Shown here: in pieces, positions 6,205-13,879 of the stretch
Position numbering within the stretch: position 1 is the first letter of the stretch
Layout: every line of letters starts with the position of its first letter
Assembly: GCA_964365905.1 (NCBI GenBank)
Contig: CAYIRQ010000015.1
Span: 1-17,707 of the forward strand
Reading direction: 5' to 3'
From: CAYIRQ01 sp964365905
GTDB taxonomy: Bacteria > Patescibacteriota > Gracilibacteria > Peribacterales > Peribacteraceae
Length of the DNA stretch: 17,707 nt
Translations under genes and position numbers: made by a program
Notes under the pieces: model-generated
Databases searched by the model: none
Told to the model about the DNA's origin: nothing
The model's input: only the letters and a program-made list of their open reading frames with translations

Positions 6205-6261
6205 GAGAAAAACCGTACAGTTTGCAGCTGCTCACCGTGTATGTCATCCCGAGGAGCGCGG

Positions 6262-6558
6262 TTACCTTTCCTCGTACGTTCCCTCCGGCCAGCCCTCGGC
6301 GAGGAATGCCAGCGTCCGCTGCACGGTGATGTTATCCGTGTGCGCGAAGGTGACCTTGCCGGGGTACTGTTCAATGAGCTCACCGATAAAAGGTGCAGCA
6401 TACGAAGGAGTGAGTACCATGACTCCATGAAAGTCGACAATGATCTCCTCATCGGGCTTGCGTTCATGGAGCAACACAGGTCGAAAACCGAGGTACGACT
6501 CAAGGCCATAGGGATGCGAGTCGAGGATCGAGCCGAAATTTTTCATTTTGATGATCAT
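6262..6558 (-). CDS. Small STAS-like (DUF4325-type) protein
   Basis: From ATG 6558 the product is 98 residues. The central part, EEIIVDFHGVMVLTPSYAAP followed by FIGELIEQYPGKV, resembles the STAS-like DUF4325 family, where a DF-GV strand is followed by a serine-containing loop and a helix; NITVQRTLAFL would be the last helix. Such proteins are thought to take part in signalling or antisigma-type interactions, but no partner is visible here. An upstream in-frame ATG at 6624 would add a poorly conserved-looking stretch, and a possible -10 (TATCAT, 6569-6574 on the minus strand) lies ten bases before ATG 6558, so I prefer the short form. The gene faces the ATP synthase operon tail to tail. Confidence 0.62.
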   Translation of the reverse strand: MIIKMKNFGSILDSHPYGLESYLGFRPVLLHERKPDEEIIVDFHGVMVLTPSYAAPFIGELIEQYPGKVTFAHTDNITVQRTLAFLAEGWPEGTYEER

Positions 6559-6700
6559 GATCCTGAAAATGATAGCACTTCGAGATCGCTGGAAATGCCG
6601 GTTGCCGTACTGTCCCATGCACAAGCGCGCTGCACGAGAGGATAATCAAAAAGGGATCGAAGCACATCTCAGCTGAGCAATGGAGATCGAGTATCAAAGG

Positions 6701-7780
6701 TTATTTCGCCTTTGGCACATCGAAACCGACCACCTTGAATGTCCTGGGGAAGTCCTCCTGAAGCTGCTCAAAGGCTGGATGAAGTCGCTCAATGGTCTTT
6801 CGCGCCGATGTTTCGTCATTACCCAATTCGCCGGCGACCATGATCACGATGGGGTTCTTCTTTGAGCGTTCCGGACCCCATCCGTGACTCATGAGGATAC
6901 CGTAGAGCTTACTCACGTGCATATTCAGAGTTTTATCACTCGGTTCCAAATATGCTGCAAGATGCATGTGGCTTGCAATGGGGAGGCGCTCAGCTGCGAA
7001 GTTATCTGATGTCGCGATAACGAGCCCGAGTCCGTGGTGGAACTGAGGATATCCTGTCATTTTCATAGCACATTCCTTGGAATATCCGCACGAGATCATT
7101 GCGGCGTGCAGCCCATTTTCATCAAGTTCCGTTGATAGCTGCTTTGCGAGCAAGGTATCTCCGCCGCATGCTCCACAATCTTCGTGGAATCCCTGTACGC
7201 GAATGTCGTTTCTTGCTTGCGCTTTATCGTACATGGCTCGCCGATCCTCTTTTGCAAGAAGAGCTCCTTGACCGGGATAGCCTGCCTTCATGAGATTTTC
7301 AGGGACATCACTGGGTATCGCATGTGATTTCTTTGCATGCCCGATGATCTCCCTGTTGATAGGAATTCTATCCTCCGAACACACCATTATTTTCTCACCA
7401 CCGCTGCTTGCGTATGTTGCTGCCTCCGGGCCGCAAATTGTTCCAACGACGTCATATGTCACAAGGATGATGGACGGATTCGTTGAGATAACTTCTCTAT
7501 GTTCGCCTCTATTCTCCGCGAGGGTGCGAAGTCGTGCATATCCTTCTTTCTGCTCCTCGAAGAGTCTCTCTTTTTGCTCCGTCGTGAGTTTATTGTCACT
7601 CATGTCCGCGACAGTATCACGACCTTCTCCCTTTTCTGCAAGAACGTTTCCTATTTCGCTCATGACGAAAATCCCCGCAACTGTTTCCCCTGTTTCCTCT
7701 AGGAATTCTCTTCGATCCATCTTGGGCACATTCCCAGCTTCCGTTGGTCCTTCGTTGTTCGAATATCCTGTTAGCTCCAT
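6701..7780 (-). CDS. Beta-carbonic-anhydrase-like protein with Tat-like N terminus
   Basis: The 359-residue product is not a clear member of a named family to me, but it carries the spaced zinc motif of beta-class carbonic anhydrases: CSEDR at 134-138, then HEDCG at 199-203. In that family C-x-D-x-R and H-x-x-C bind zinc and position the Asp/Arg pair; here the Asp is Glu (E136), and a further cysteine is at 205. The glycine and hydrophobic strands around 128-134 and 225-231 fit the fold. Residues 21-45 (MDRREFLEETGETVAG and a moderately hydrophobic stretch) resemble a weak twin-arginine signal, so export is possible. The C-terminal half (about 240-359) has no motif I recognise. It has its own strong promoter. 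Carbonic anhydrase activity is inferred. Confidence 0.6.
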   Translation of the reverse strand: MELTGYSNNEGPTEAGNVPKMDRREFLEETGETVAGIFVMSEIGNVLAEKGEGRDTVADMSDNKLTTEQKERLFEEQKEGYARLRTLAENRGEHREVISTNPSIILVTYDVVGTICGPEAATYASSGGEKIMVCSEDRIPINREIIGHAKKSHAIPSDVPENLMKAGYPGQGALLAKEDRRAMYDKAQARNDIRVQGFHEDCGACGGDTLLAKQLSTELDENGLHAAMISCGYSKECAMKMTGYPQFHHGLGLVIATSDNFAAERLPIASHMHLAAYLEPSDKTLNMHVSKLYGILMSHGWGPERSKKNPIVIMVAGELGNDETSARKTIERLHPAFEQLQEDFPRTFKVVGFDVPKAK

Positions 7781-7789
7781 AATATATAT

Positions 7790-7817
7790 ATTATAAAATA
7801 AAATTTAATAAAAGCAA
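7790..7817 (-). promoter_or_regulatory. Sigma-70-type promoter for the carbonic-anhydrase-like gene
   Basis: On the minus strand a TTGCTT -35 (7817-7812) and a perfect TATAAT -10 (7795-7790) are separated by 16 bases. Only nine bases lie between the -10 and the ATG at 7780, so transcription should start within a few bases of the start codon, giving a leaderless or near-leaderless mRNA. Confidence 0.6.
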
Positions 7818-7889
7818 ATACCAATGCCTCCTTCTCTTCTACGCTTATCCCAGGGGAAAATCAAGGGTCTAAGGGGTCAGGTTTCTTTG

Positions 7890-8648
7890 TCATGTTCTTC
7901 TCTTTTTTCGCCCTGCATACCTCCATGCCATTTCAAACACCTGCTTCTGAGTCTCCGCGACCTCCTTGCTTTCGATGATGACGCCAAACATGGACGATTC
8001 TGATCCGAACGAACAAATGGCAACTTTGTGATCGTAGATGTTGATTTCGTTTGTGAAGTCGAAATCGGATGCCGGGACGAGACGGATCTCGCGGAGACGT
8101 TCGCGGTCTTCTCCATGCACCTTCTTTCCCGCGGCGTCATTGGGGGCAATGCCGCGCAGACTGATACCGCGCTTCACGCGCTCCGCCACGTATTCATCAT
8201 CATAGGCGGGCCAGAATTTCCGGACGACGGCGGAGTTTGCGAAGTTGAGGAGCTCGCTCTTTGCCGTGAGCGTGTCTTCATAGACATGGCGTACGCCTTC
8301 CCATCCCTCAAAGAAACGCACATGTGGACTGCGTTCCTTGGCACCCTGCAGGGAGCGAAGCTCCGGGAGAGCGCGCTGCAGAGCTTCCGCGCTCTTCCGT
8401 GCTTCGAGCGCGAGGTATTCCGGAGCGACCGGGGCGTACCACTTGGCGCGCATGCGTTTCTCCATCGTGAAGTGCCCTGCGTGCACGAGCTCTTCAAGGG
8501 TGTTATAGGACGTGATGCGATTCATGCCTGTTGCCTTTGCATACTCGGATGCGGGCGCAGACCCGAGCTTCAGGCCTGCCAAAAAAAGTTGTGACTCCTT
8601 ACTGTCGAAGCCGATCGATTCGAGGATGTGGAGGAGGTCCTTGGACAT
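7890..8648 (-). CDS. TrmB-family transcriptional regulator
   Basis: The 252-residue product has an N-terminal winged helix (about residues 5-70: LESIGFDSKESQLFLAGLKL, then MNRITSYNTLEELVHAGHF and a basic wing EKRMRAKWYAP) and a C-terminal effector-type domain starting near residue 108 (VRFFEGWEGVRHVYEDTL) and continuing through INIYDHKVAICSF. This arrangement is that of TrmB-like regulators, which are sugar-responsive in archaea and are widespread with unknown ligands in CPR bacteria. ATG 8648 is the only sensible start. A REP-like dyad lies 35-100 bases upstream and might act as operator or merely be repeat DNA. It could regulate the neighbouring minus-strand gene, but that is inference. Confidence 0.83.
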   Translation of the reverse strand: MSKDLLHILESIGFDSKESQLFLAGLKLGSAPASEYAKATGMNRITSYNTLEELVHAGHFTMEKRMRAKWYAPVAPEYLALEARKSAEALQRALPELRSLQGAKERSPHVRFFEGWEGVRHVYEDTLTAKSELLNFANSAVVRKFWPAYDDEYVAERVKRGISLRGIAPNDAAGKKVHGEDRERLREIRLVPASDFDFTNEINIYDHKVAICSFGSESSMFGVIIESKEVAETQKQVFEMAWRYAGRKKRRT

Positions 8649-8682
8649 GCGTTACGAGGGAGAGCGTGTCATGGTGAGCTAT

Positions 8683-8751
8683 GTCATGCTGAGCACGGTC
8701 GAAGCACGAACCATGACAGGGTGTGTCGTCCTTCGGCGGGCTCAGGATGAC
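8683..8751. repeat. REP-like inverted repeat
   Basis: GTCATGCTGAGCACGGTCGA (from 8683) is matched on the other strand by GTCATCCTGAGCCCGCCGAA (8751 back to about 8732). The two arms of about 27 bases are imperfect copies around a centre of about 16 bases. Related words occur at 6243-6257 (GTCATCCCGAGGAGC) and near 9006-9020 (CCGCTCAGCATGACA), so it is a dispersed family in this genome. Confidence 0.7.
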
Positions 8752-8786
8752 ACGTTGTTTTCAACATTGTGATCCAGTTTAGCAAC

Positions 8787-8876
8787 ATGTCAGGATTTCC
8801 TACAGCATTGCAGGAACTTTCTGAAATTGACGCTGACTGTAGACGCGATTTTTCGCTTCTTTCTGCAGAAAAATAA
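8787..8876 (+). CDS. Possible small ORF, 29 residues
   Basis: An ATG at 8787 opens a frame ending at TAA 8874-8876 with a balanced, protein-like composition (MSGFPTALQELSEI, then a charged stretch and SLLSAEK). It lies in the otherwise gene-free stretch 8649-9066. There is no Shine-Dalgarno and only a poor promoter match. I do not recognise it; chance is quite possible. Confidence 0.2.
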   Translation: MSGFPTALQELSEIDADCRRDFSLLSAEK

Positions 8877-8988
8877 AGGATGCGTTCTGTTGTAAAAAAG
8901 AGGAACAGTAGAAGAATTGTGTTCATCTCCTGCGTTGTTTCTTGCTCCTGAATCTTGGTAAAGATTACTCATCATGCTTCGTCTCCGT

Positions 8989-9002
8989 CCCGCATGCGCG
9001 GG
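8989..9002. repeat. Short GC hairpin in the glnA upstream region
   Basis: CCCGC and GCGGG pair around ATGC. It is followed by CTCAGCATGACA, which matches the reverse complement of the start of the REP-like arm at 8683. Confidence 0.45.
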
Positions 9003-9032
9003 ACTCCGCTCAGCATGACACTCTTCGTCCCC

Positions 9033-9063
9033 TTTATTCCCTTATTCCAATTCCCTTATTCCC
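9033..9063 (+). repeat. Single-arm pyrimidine-rich repeat before glnA
   Basis: Units TTATTCCC, TTATTCC, AATTCCC, TTATTCCC have period 7 to 8 and end four bases before the glnA ATG. This takes the place where a Shine-Dalgarno would be, as in atpB and atpA. Confidence 0.65.
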
Positions 9064-9066
9064 ATC

Positions 9067-10554
9067 ATGCCTACCGCTGACGCTACCCTTCTTAGTTCCA
9101 AGCTTGGTCTCCACGAAAAGCGCTGGGAGCCGCTCCTCCCCGCTGCAAAGACGCCGATGGACGTCGTTGAGTTTGCGCGGAAGTGCGCCTGCACGGTGAT
9201 TGATCTTACGTTCAGCGACGTTCCCGGCACTCTCCAGCACACGAGCAAGCCGATTCACGAGCTCGAAGGGATTCTCCGGGAGGGGGCGGGGTTCGATGGA
9301 AGCAGCATCCGGGGATTTCAGCAGATTGAGGAGAGTGACATGCTCCTCATTCCCGATCCCGCGACCGCATACCTGGATCCCTTTGCAGAGGAACCAACGC
9401 TCTCCCTTCTCTGTGATGTGCGCGATCCCTTTTCCCGGGATCTCTACGCGCGCAGTCCACGCACGATTGCGAAGAAGGCGATTGCGTACCTCGAGGAGAG
9501 CGGCATTGCGGATACAGCCTACTTCGGACCCGAAGCGGAGTTCTTCATCTTCGATCACGTGAGTTATGACGCAGGGGTTTCTTCTTCGCATTACTCAGTC
9601 GATAGCGAGGAAGCCATCTGGAATACGGGGAAGAGTGAGCAGCCGAACATGGGGTACAAAATCCGCCACAAGGAGGGATATTTCCCGCTCCCCCCCGCGG
9701 ACCGGCATCAAGCGGTGCGAGCCGCAATGGTGCGGGAAATGGAGCGGGCGGGCATCGAGATCGAGACGTTCCACCACGAAGTCGCGACCGCGGGTCAGGC
9801 GGAGATCGATATGAAGTTCGATGCGATGCTGAAAATGGCCGACGCGCTCATGCGCTACAAGTACATCACGCGGAACGTCGCGGATCGCTACGGAAAGACC
9901 GTGACCTTCATGCCGAAGCCGCTCTTCGGCGACAATGGTTCCGGCATGCACACGCATCAGAGTCTCTGGAAAGACGGGAAGCCGCTCTTTGCGGGAAGTG
10001 AGTACGCGGGGCTTTCGAAGCTTGCGATGCACTACATGGCGGGGATTCTCAAGCACGCTCCGGCGCTCTGCGGGCTCTGTAATCCCACAACGAATAGCTA
10101 TAAGCGGCTTGTTCCGGGCTTTGAAGCCCCGGTGAACTTCATCTACTCCGCGCGGAATCGCTCCGCTGCAATCCGCATTCCGACGTATTCGCAGAATCCG
10201 AAGTCGAAGCGCATTGAGTTCCGCTCGCCGGATCCCGCATGTAACCCCTACCTCGCGTTTGCCGCGATGCTCCTTGCCGGCCTTGATGGAATCATGAAAG
10301 AACTTCACCCCGGAGACCCCACGGATCAGAACCTCTACGAGATGGACAGTGAGAGTCTCGCGAAGATTCCGCATGCTCCGTCAGATCTCTCCGAAGCACT
10401 CGATGCACTGGAAGCAGACCACAGTTTCCTCACGGAAGCTGAAGTCTTCACGGAGAAATTCCTCGCGGATTACATTGCCTTGAAGCGAGCGGAAGTCGCG
10501 GATGAGCGCAAGCGCCCGACGCCGAGCGAGTTCTTCCGGTACTACGACGTATGA
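9067..10554 (+). CDS. glnA: Glutamine synthetase, type I
   Basis: The 495-residue product makes glutamine from glutamate, ammonia and ATP in the cytoplasm. Conserved blocks are all present: GFDGSSIRGF near 75-84, the metal ligands in GPEAEFFIFD (154-163) and HHEVATAGQAEIDM (236-249), NGSGMHTHQSL (290-300), NPTTNSYKRLVPGFEAP (339-355) and RSPDPACNPYLAFAAML (386-402). The adenylylation-site tyrosine is present as Y424 in NLYEM, as in GSI-beta enzymes, but no adenylyltransferase gene is in the window. A 20- to 25-residue N-terminal extension precedes the beta-grasp domain. The gene stands alone on the + strand, and its leader is a pyrimidine-rich repeat. Glutamine synthetase is not universal in reduced CPR genomes. 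Confidence 0.95.
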   Translation: MPTADATLLSSKLGLHEKRWEPLLPAAKTPMDVVEFARKCACTVIDLTFSDVPGTLQHTSKPIHELEGILREGAGFDGSSIRGFQQIEESDMLLIPDPATAYLDPFAEEPTLSLLCDVRDPFSRDLYARSPRTIAKKAIAYLEESGIADTAYFGPEAEFFIFDHVSYDAGVSSSHYSVDSEEAIWNTGKSEQPNMGYKIRHKEGYFPLPPADRHQAVRAAMVREMERAGIEIETFHHEVATAGQAEIDMKFDAMLKMADALMRYKYITRNVADRYGKTVTFMPKPLFGDNGSGMHTHQSLWKDGKPLFAGSEYAGLSKLAMHYMAGILKHAPALCGLCNPTTNSYKRLVPGFEAPVNFIYSARNRSAAIRIPTYSQNPKSKRIEFRSPDPACNPYLAFAAMLLAGLDGIMKELHPGDPTDQNLYEMDSESLAKIPHAPSDLSEALDALEADHSFLTEAEVFTEKFLADYIALKRAEVADERKRPTPSEFFRYYDV

Positions 10555-10590
10555 AGGAGGCGGAGCCTGAATGATGTTTGCAGGCTGGCT

Positions 10591-11477
10591 TCATACATGC
10601 AACATGCCTTCCCGTTCGCCCGGCGTGCGTCGGTTGTGGACAACATGATACGCAACTCTGTTAACCGGTCGGAGGCCTCGTTCCGCTACCTCGATACAGC
10701 AAGAGTGCCGGACATATCCCCGTATCTCCTCCTCCCACTCCTCGAGCGGAAGGAGTCCGTCTCTGATTTGCTGGATCGTTGATCGCACAGTTTTTTCCAG
10801 AGGTTCTGCGCTACGCAGGAGCATCCCGAACGTTTGCGCGGTCAAAAACTTCCGTTGTGCGCAGGCGGCAGCGAGGAAGAGAAGGGCGGGATGCGCAGGA
10901 GTTCGGGCAGATTGGACTGCGGCAATAACCTCATCTGCAGCCTCCCGTCTGCTCTTCTTAAGCAAAAGGAAGCCGGCCACTGTATGCGTTGCCGCGTTCT
11001 CCATCCCTCTCCCCCGCGCCTCTTCTATCACCGCGAGCGCCTCATCGGTCTTCCCCTGCGCCTCCAGCAGACCTGCCTTGATGTTGTAGGTCGCCGCGTC
11101 CTCCATCCCTCTCCCCCGCGCCTCTTCTATCACCGCGAGCGCCTCATCGGTCTTCNNNNNNNNNNNNNNNNNNNNNNNNNNNNNNNNNNNNNNNNNNNNN
11201 NNNNNNNNNNNNNNNNNNNNNNNNNNNNNNNNNNNNNNNNNNNNNNNNNNNNNNNCTCCATCCCTCTCCCCCGCGCCTCTTCTATCACCGCGAGCGCCTC
11301 ATCGGTCTTCAGTCCTCTCAAAAAAAGCGTGAGAATTTTCCCTCTGCAAAGATCGCTTCGTCTGGGAATAGCCCCAATAACATCTTCAACAGACTTACCA
11401 TTTCTGAGGAGTAGCAACAGATCAGACGCACACCCGTGTTCTGCGCTTTTCTTCGAATCGACGGGCAATGGCGTCAT
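10591..11477 (-). CDS. 34-residue-repeat (TPR/PPR-like) protein, interrupted by an assembly gap
   Basis: The product has an N-terminal region of about 56 residues (with DLLLLLRNGKSVEDVIGAIP), then tandem 34-residue repeats with the pattern KTDEALAVIEEARGRGME plus DAATYNIKAGLLEAQG, then a divergent C-terminal region of about 115 residues. The repeat resembles tetratricopeptide or pentatricopeptide helical hairpins, so a binding scaffold for protein or RNA is likely. The 100-N run at 11156-11255 is inside the array and puts the two halves out of frame; a real gap of 47 bp plus whole 102-bp units would restore it. A different frame upstream (ATG 11490, MVDVYDAIARRFEEK) also looks like protein, so the true start may be disturbed by a frameshift near 11440. 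Confidence 0.7.
10999..11310 (-). repeat. 102-bp tandem repeat array with assembly gap
   Basis: The same 55 bases occur at 10999-11053, 11101-11155 and 11256-11310 without a mismatch. The first two copies are 102 bp apart, with a 47-bp linker between them. The near identity suggests recent unit duplication and explains why the assembler stopped here. Copy number is unknown. Confidence 0.9.
11156..11255. other. Assembly gap (100 N)
   Basis: One hundred N bases, a placeholder scaffold gap, fall exactly at a repeat-unit boundary. Confidence 0.98.
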
Positions 11478-11521
11478 ATACGTCTACCATTGCAGAATTT
11501 GAATTCTATGTCAAATTATGA

Positions 11522-12295
11522 TCATGATCCGAACGTAAATGCGTACCCCGAGATTCCTTTGCCATTGAGTCGCAGAATGATCTCGTGTTCTCCATATTCC
11601 CCCGTGAAGAGGTTGAAGAGGTCATCTTTATTGATTTCAAACGACTTCACATGTTCTCCGTCGATTTCGACGTCGGCCGCAATCGCACCCACGGAGGGGT
11701 GCGCTTGTTCTAATCCCAGCACAAGGTTGATCTCGCCTCCGAGAAACTTCATGCGGATTTCTCCTTCCTCATTTTGAAGTACCTGACGTTCGCGATCCAC
11801 AAGTTGCCAATCTCCCACGAGGTAATATTTGTGAAGTTGTATGGAAGACGGAGCGCTGTATGCAATAACGTCATTACTCGGATTCCTCGGACTCTTCCAT
11901 CGTCTCAAACATATCCTCCATATCCTCTTCGAACAACCGTTCCTCGATCCGCGTCCCAAGATCCCCGAAATTCGTGTGGTCGAGCAGGAAGATTTGGATT
12001 CTTTCGAAGAATCGGAACTGGAGACTGATAGCGGAGAGAATGAGGAGCGCGCCTGCGATGTGCTTGATACAGCCTGAATATCGCGAAAGCGCACGGACGG
12101 AGTGTACGGCGGCTTGCCCGCCATAGCCGATCGCAAGGAGGGGAACGGCTGTACCGAGTCCGTAACTCGAGAGAGCGAGCGCAGCTTACTTCTCCCCGCG
12201 ATACTCACGCCGAGCACGATGGGAATAAGCGGGAGAATGCACGGCAGGAGAATCGTGAGCAGGCCGGCGACGAAGAGCGTGAGGAAGAGCGTCAT
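11522..12295 (-). pseudogene. Remnant of a DipZ-type CcdA/thioredoxin membrane protein
   Basis: Three pieces of one DipZ-like protein follow each other in order. Piece 1 (12295 to about 12176) starts MTLFLTLFVAGLLTILLPCI and is the first CcdA helix with its LPC motif. Piece 2, in another frame (about 12180 to the stop at 11874), has YGLGTAVPLLAIGYGG and IKHIAGALLILSAISL, the last CcdA helices. Piece 3, back in the first frame (about 11872 to 11522), has SIQLHKYYLVGDWQLVD to GYAFTFGS, the C-terminal domain that follows thioredoxin in DipZ. The middle CcdA helices with the second cysteine motif and the whole thioredoxin domain are missing. The intact protein would move reducing power across the membrane. 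A long continuous frame covering all of it is partly shadow. Confidence 0.72.
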
Positions 12296-12334
12296 CGCGT
12301 GATTCAGTCGGGTGAACACTGTATCATGCCGGTG

Positions 12335-13840
12335 ATGGAACGCGCACCGGACGATCGATCGGAAATTTCCCCGCACGCAGGACGAGCAGCTCTCTGGGTT
12401 CTCGTTTCTCTTTTTGCCGTTCTCATTCTTTTTGGAGCTTCCGTCGTCCTTTCGCGGTCTGACCGCATCTCGGGTTTGTTTGAAGATTTTTTCGGCACTT
12501 CTTCGGAGGAACTTCTCCCGATCACGAGGGATGTCTCGGCTCTCCAGGGATGGTCTCCCCCGCTGACGGCTCTTCTTGCACGTGCGGAAGAGGCGGTTGC
12601 CGCGGGGGAACTTACTCTCGCGGAAGAACTCTATGATCGGGCACTCGCACATGTCAGCAAGGAAGAGCAAGGAAGGAAGGAACAGGCAGACCTGCCGATT
12701 CTTCGTAAGCTGTACGACACTGTTCTTCTGCGTGGGAATGAGGAGCGGGCAGAAGAACTCCTCGGTATTCTTTCGTTTCACGGGGTTCCCGAGGAACCAT
12801 TGAATGCACTGCGTGGATTTTTGCGCTTGCGGCTCGCCGATATCGAGGGGGCGCGCGAACTTTTTTCTGTTTCCCCGGAGAATCCAGAACAGAGCTATGG
12901 TTTACTTCTCATTGCCATCCTCGAAGGACAGCATGAAGAATTTCCCCAGCTTCTTGCGGTCATCAAAACAAGTTCCGATCCTTTGCTGCAACATGCGGCC
13001 ACAGTGCTCCAGGGAGCACAGGATGAATTTGCGCTCTTTCAGGATGGGCAGCCGGAGCATCGCGCGACGCTCCTCGCGCGGGCGCTTGCCGAAGTGCAGC
13101 AGTGCGCTCTTGCGGAGAGGCTTCTCATGACCGTCCTCGAAAAAGACCCCGAGTACCGTGATGCTTGGCTTGTGCTTGGCTACTGTCGTCTGATGCTTGA
13201 GAATGGGAGCGGCGCAAAGGAAGCATTTGAGAAGGCCTATACGCTTGATCCGGAGAAAGCGGAGACGCAGTACTTCCTCGGCGTGAGTCATGAGCGCAGC
13301 GGCGATACGGCATCCGCAAAAACATACTTTGGCTACGCGCTCCAAAATGGATTCGAACCTGCGAGTACCATTCATGAAAAGTTGGCACAACTTGCCATTG
13401 CAGAAGCCTCGTATGCTGAGGCTGCGGATCATTATCGTGCGATTCTCGCGCAGAAAGAGGAAGATCACCAAGCTGCGTATCGTGCGCTCGCAACACTCCT
13501 TATTGAGGAGCTTCAGGATCCTATGGAAGCGGAAAAGATTGCGCATGCCGCGCGCGAGGAATACGGGGATACCCCTCTCGTGCTCGATCTCCTCGGATGG
13601 TCCGCACTCGCATTGGGGAAGCGTGATGAAGCCGCAACCTATCTCACGGTCGCCGTGCAGCAGGACAGCTCTTCCCCCGATGCCTGGTACCACCGTGCTG
13701 CACTCGCGCAGGAAGTAGGGGATCGTGACGCTGCGCTTCAGGCATACCGAAAGGCGTATGAATTCGCATACCTTTCCGATCCCGATCTCGCGCTCAAGGC
13801 GGCGGAGAAACACAATGCGTTGATGCTCAAAGGACAATGA
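12335..13840 (+). CDS. Membrane-anchored TPR-repeat protein
   Basis: From ATG 12335 the product has 501 residues: a short cytoplasmic N terminus, one membrane helix at about 18-40 (AALWVLVSLFAVLILFGASV), then helical repeats to the end. Tetratricopeptide units are clearest in the second half, for example AWLVLGYCRLMLENGSGAKE, TQYFLGVSHERSGDTASAKT and AWYHRAALAQEVGDRDAALQ. Such proteins usually organise assemblies at the outer face of the membrane. A TATCAT -10-like box at 12322-12327 lies seven bases before the chosen ATG and overlaps the earlier ATG at 12326, so I prefer 12335. The gene is divergent from the DipZ remnant, with 40 bases between starts, and ends just before a terminator. Partner unknown. 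Confidence 0.85.
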   Translation: MERAPDDRSEISPHAGRAALWVLVSLFAVLILFGASVVLSRSDRISGLFEDFFGTSSEELLPITRDVSALQGWSPPLTALLARAEEAVAAGELTLAEELYDRALAHVSKEEQGRKEQADLPILRKLYDTVLLRGNEERAEELLGILSFHGVPEEPLNALRGFLRLRLADIEGARELFSVSPENPEQSYGLLLIAILEGQHEEFPQLLAVIKTSSDPLLQHAATVLQGAQDEFALFQDGQPEHRATLLARALAEVQQCALAERLLMTVLEKDPEYRDAWLVLGYCRLMLENGSGAKEAFEKAYTLDPEKAETQYFLGVSHERSGDTASAKTYFGYALQNGFEPASTIHEKLAQLAIAEASYAEAADHYRAILAQKEEDHQAAYRALATLLIEELQDPMEAEKIAHAAREEYGDTPLVLDLLGWSALALGKRDEAATYLTVAVQQDSSSPDAWYHRAALAQEVGDRDAALQAYRKAYEFAYLSDPDLALKAAEKHNALMLKGQ

Positions 13841-13846
13841 CATAAC

Positions 13847-13872
13847 AAAAAGACACCTTGCGGTGCCTTTTT
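13847..13872. terminator. Bidirectional intrinsic terminator
   Basis: AAAAAGACACC pairs with GGTGCCTTTTT around a TTGC loop, with one A-C mismatch in an 11-bp stem. The A run and T run make it usable on both strands. It lies six bases after the stop of the TPR gene and could also end a minus-strand transcript from the next region. Confidence 0.8.
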
Positions 13873-13879
13873 GTCTTTG

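Noticed and set aside
9595..10374. 259-residue minus-strand frame over glnA
   Set aside because: Arg/Val-rich shadow frame over a fully conserved enzyme.
10564..10586. Hairpin AGCCTG/CAGGCT between glnA and the repeat protein as a terminator
   Set aside because: Only six pairs, an 11-base loop and no T run follows on either strand.
6551..11527. Shared 13-mer ATGATCATGATCC at 6551 and 11519
   Set aside because: Short palindromic GATC-rich word seen only twice exactly; chance is a sufficient explanation.
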